Position numbers and translations under genes: made by a program. The notes beneath the pieces were generated by a model. It searched no databases. It saw only the letters and a list, made by a program, of their open reading frames with translations, and was not told the DNA's origin. This document shows, piece by piece, positions 62,288 through 64,000 of a stretch of DNA of 64,000 bases; the first letter of the stretch is position 1; the number at the start of each line of letters is the position of its first letter. The stretch is from Candidatus Terraquivivens ruidianensis (GTDB lineage: Archaea; Thermoproteota; Nitrososphaeria_A; Caldarchaeales; Wolframiiraptoraceae), in NCBI GenBank assembly GCA_023267975.1, contig JALNLA010000001.1, positions 248,001 through 312,000 on the forward strand, written 5' to 3'.

Positions 62288-63031
62288 CTATCCGATGACG
62301 TACGTCACCTGAACGCTCACCGACACACTAGTCACACCGGGGACTATCGGCGTCTCTACACCCATGTATTCCGCCTTATAGACAGGTATCGGCTCGTAAC
62401 CCTCGATTATAGAGGCCGTCTTGACCCTTATAATCCTAAGACCGAGCGGTCCAAGAAGCGCATCGGCCTTAGCTTTTGCATCTTCCAGTGCACTCTCCAT
62501 GAGTTCAAGCCTCAGCTGCTTTGCCTTCTGCTCGGAGAGATAAAAGTTCAGGCCGTATATTCGGTTGGCTCCGGCTTTGACAGATTCGTCGACGATTTTC
62601 CCAGCCATATTTAATTTATCGGTTGTGACTGTCAGCATGTTGACCACTCTGAAGCCGATTATGTCTTTACCGAACTCATCATATACAGGGTATATGGTGT
62701 ACATCGACGTTGAGATTTCCTTATCCGTTAAGCCTATGACCTTTAGTGCAGAAATTATTTCGTTCATTACTCTAGCGTTCTCCGTAGCAGCATCTGCGAC
62801 GGTCTTTGCCATAGTCTCGACACCAAGCGTGGCCGTGAACACATCTGGCATGACGTAGGTCCTAGCGGAACCTATGACTGTTATGATTTCTTCCTCTTTT
62901 GGCTGGACAGGTACCTCCTTACCACCCGTTATGGCAAGCACGTTCGTCACTATAGCAGTGACGGCGACGGCGGCTAGCAGACCTAGTACGACGTAAAAGG
63001 CGACGCCTCGTGTATCAGTTTGCATGACCAC
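62288..63031 (-). CDS. SIMPL (DUF541) domain protein, membrane-anchored
   Basis: A 247-residue protein with an N-terminal membrane helix (FYVVLGLLAAVAVTAIVTNVLAI) and an outer SIMPL domain: ITVIGSARTYVMPDVFTATLGVE, KEISTSMYTIYPVYDEFG and the C-terminal VSVSVQVTYVIG. The function of the family is not well known; it often concerns the cell envelope and oxidative stress. The ATG at 63031 or the one two codons later can be the start. It stands 58 bases downstream of the phosphoribosyltransferase gene. Confidence 0.87.
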   Translation of the reverse strand: MVMQTDTRGVAFYVVLGLLAAVAVTAIVTNVLAITGGKEVPVQPKEEEIITVIGSARTYVMPDVFTATLGVETMAKTVADAATENARVMNEIISALKVIGLTDKEISTSMYTIYPVYDEFGKDIIGFRVVNMLTVTTDKLNMAGKIVDESVKAGANRIYGLNFYLSEQKAKQLRLELMESALEDAKAKADALLGPLGLRIIRVKTASIIEGYEPIPVYKAEYMGVETPIVPGVTSVSVSVQVTYVIG

Positions 63032-63089
63032 TTCATCACCTCAAGGTTTACTACAACAAAGGAGCATTTATTTCTAGAAATCAGAACAC

Positions 63090-63710
63090 CTATTGTTCCA
63101 CCGTCTCCTTGTCCTTTATTTTCTCGCTGGGCAGGTTTCTCCTTACCACATCGGCGTTCGAAACTATCTTCATAAGCTCCTCAAAAGTTTTAGAAATTCC
63201 AAGCCTTGGAATCATATCGGGTGCCAGCTTCCTGACGAGCTCATTGATACCCCAGGGGTAAACTATCCAAGCGTTAACATTCTCAACGTAGAAGTCAGGA
63301 AGAAAGGAGGTATGGGGCTTAATATGCAGCGTAGCCGTCTTGATGCTTTTTGGGTATAGGCTCTTGACGTACTGTACTATGTGCTTCATGGTCTCGCCCG
63401 TGTCGGCAACGTCGTCGACTATGAGGACGTCCTTATCCCGCAGGGAGTTCAGCGAGAGATGTTGGTATATGAAGACCGTCTCCTTTTTTTCAACTCCCAC
63501 GTAGGACCTGCAACCTATTGTGTAGACTTCGCGCATATCTAGGACGTCGGAGAGCATGCTGGCCACTATCGCGCCCCCTCTAAGAATCCCCACCAGCATG
63601 TTAGGCTCGTACCTAGAAGAAATACGCTCAGCTAACTTATCTACAAGCATCTCTATGTCGGACCAGCTTAGAGATAGGTATCGACGGCCATCAACTACCT
63701 TTAAATCCAT
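63090..63710 (-). CDS. Phosphoribosyltransferase
   Basis: A 206-residue type I phosphoribosyltransferase. The PRPP-binding motif VLIVDDVADTGETM and the upstream VGILRGGAIVASML are intact. The family joins a purine base to PRPP (hypoxanthine, xanthine or guanine); short archaeal members like this one are often annotated as purine or xanthine phosphoribosyltransferases, and the base cannot be read from the sequence. The C-terminal 25 residues are charged and may be a loose tail. Confidence 0.88.
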   Translation of the reverse strand: MDLKVVDGRRYLSLSWSDIEMLVDKLAERISSRYEPNMLVGILRGGAIVASMLSDVLDMREVYTIGCRSYVGVEKKETVFIYQHLSLNSLRDKDVLIVDDVADTGETMKHIVQYVKSLYPKSIKTATLHIKPHTSFLPDFYVENVNAWIVYPWGINELVRKLAPDMIPRLGISKTFEELMKIVSNADVVRRNLPSEKIKDKETVEQ

Positions 63711-63770
63711 ACCAAAACTTCTTCGGTCTTACATGTAAATGTATCGTTGGGCTTTATGACCCTTTAACCT

Positions 63771-63831
63771 TATTATTTAATAAGCACACCATCCGAGTCC
63801 GAGTGACCCGTACGGGAGCCGTGAGTTTCCT
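63771..63831 (+). promoter_or_regulatory. Promoter region of the ABC transporter gene with a palindrome
   Basis: TTATTTAATAAGC (about 63772-63784) is a TATA-like box that predicts transcription from about 63805. The 10-base palindrome CCCGTACGGG (63807-63816) lies at that start, between the box and the ATG at 63832. It is a possible operator. Confidence 0.4.
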
Positions 63832-64000
63832 ATGAGCGTGGCTGTGGAGGTTTCAGAGGTTACAAAAGTTTTCGGTAATATTCGTGCTTTAGATGGATTA
63901 TGCCTCGAAGTGAAGCCCAAGGAAATCTTCGGGCTTATAGGTCCTAACGGAGCAGGAAAGACAACCGCTTTACGGATAATTTCGACACTTCTTCTGCCCA
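63832..64000 (+). CDS. ABC transporter ATP-binding protein (partial)
   Basis: Only the first 56 codons are in the window. The start [22 protein letters not shown] leads to the Walker A motif [11 protein letters not shown], followed by [10 protein letters not shown], which is common in DrrA/CcmA-type exporters and their relatives. The rest, including the signature motif and Walker B, lies beyond 64000, so the substrate cannot be judged. The membrane component is expected just downstream. Confidence 0.92.
   Translation, partial: MSVAVEVSEVTKVFGNIRALDGLCLEVKPKEIFGLIGPNGAGKTTALRIISTLLLP

Overview
The window is a compact, almost gap-free stretch of an archaeal chromosome. It carries an archaeal-type prolyl-tRNA synthetase, ribosomal protein S26e, an archaeal SRP (7S) RNA with a clear helix 8, a short archaeal triosephosphate isomerase, an archaeal MptD-type dihydroneopterin aldolase, an archaeal CoaBC, a PIN-ATPase-KH protein, many TATA-box promoters 25-30 bases before starts, and frequent GTG/TTG starts. 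S26e is absent from most Euryarchaeota, so the TACK side (Thaumarchaeota/Aigarchaeota or a relative) is most likely. A Sulfolobus-like zinc ferredoxin and a DnaK-DnaJ-GrpE set fit this. No energy-metabolism marker allows a finer placement.

Layout. Positions 1-7.3 kb hold housekeeping genes: DUF5131, tpiA, a JAMM protease, proS, an HtpX protease, rps26e, an orphan, and an Lrp/AsnC regulator divergent from argG. Positions 7.3-38 kb form a large surface-glycan/glycosylation island. A six-gene minus-strand operon (galU, UDP-glucuronate decarboxylase-like gene, rmlC, rmlB, rmlD, rmlA) faces ugd, giving dTDP-L-rhamnose and UDP-glucuronate/UDP-xylose. Three glycosyltransferase clusters follow, with a Wzx-like flippase, two more NDP-sugar epimerases, GT-C membrane proteins, an LPG-synthase-TM protein, a DUF354 protein, a DPAGT1/AglH-like lipid-sugar phosphotransferase and a Gfo/Idh/MocA sugar dehydrogenase. 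Inside this island are two unusual proteins. One is single-pass with the topology of eukaryotic ribophorin I (OST1) and local resemblance to it. The other resembles UDP-sugar dehydrogenases but has lost the NAD and catalytic motifs. The oligosaccharyltransferase itself (AglB/STT3) is not in the window.

Positions 38-47.3 kb carry mtnA, a 32-base perfect palindrome, a membrane-anchored resolvase-like nuclease, the SRP RNA, a pair of small extracytoplasmic proteins (one very cysteine-rich), then grpE, a stand-alone LigD-type 3'-phosphoesterase, DUF364, a membrane-anchored winged-helix protein, a tiny membrane protein, dnaK and dnaJ. Positions 47.3-64 kb return to housekeeping genes: mptD, DUF1464, HAD phosphatases, an ArsB/NhaD transporter, glyA, serS, a YchF-like GTPase, DUF488, the PIN-ATPase, an ornithine cyclodeaminase/alanine dehydrogenase family enzyme, an EamA transporter, ferredoxin, coaBC, a SIMPL protein, a phosphoribosyltransferase and the start of an ABC transporter ATPase cut by the window edge.

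No tRNA, rRNA, CRISPR array, insertion sequence or integrase was recognised. The only stretch above 300 bases without a protein gene (40071-40652) is largely filled by the SRP RNA. Family assignments rest on motif recognition by eye; no database search was run.
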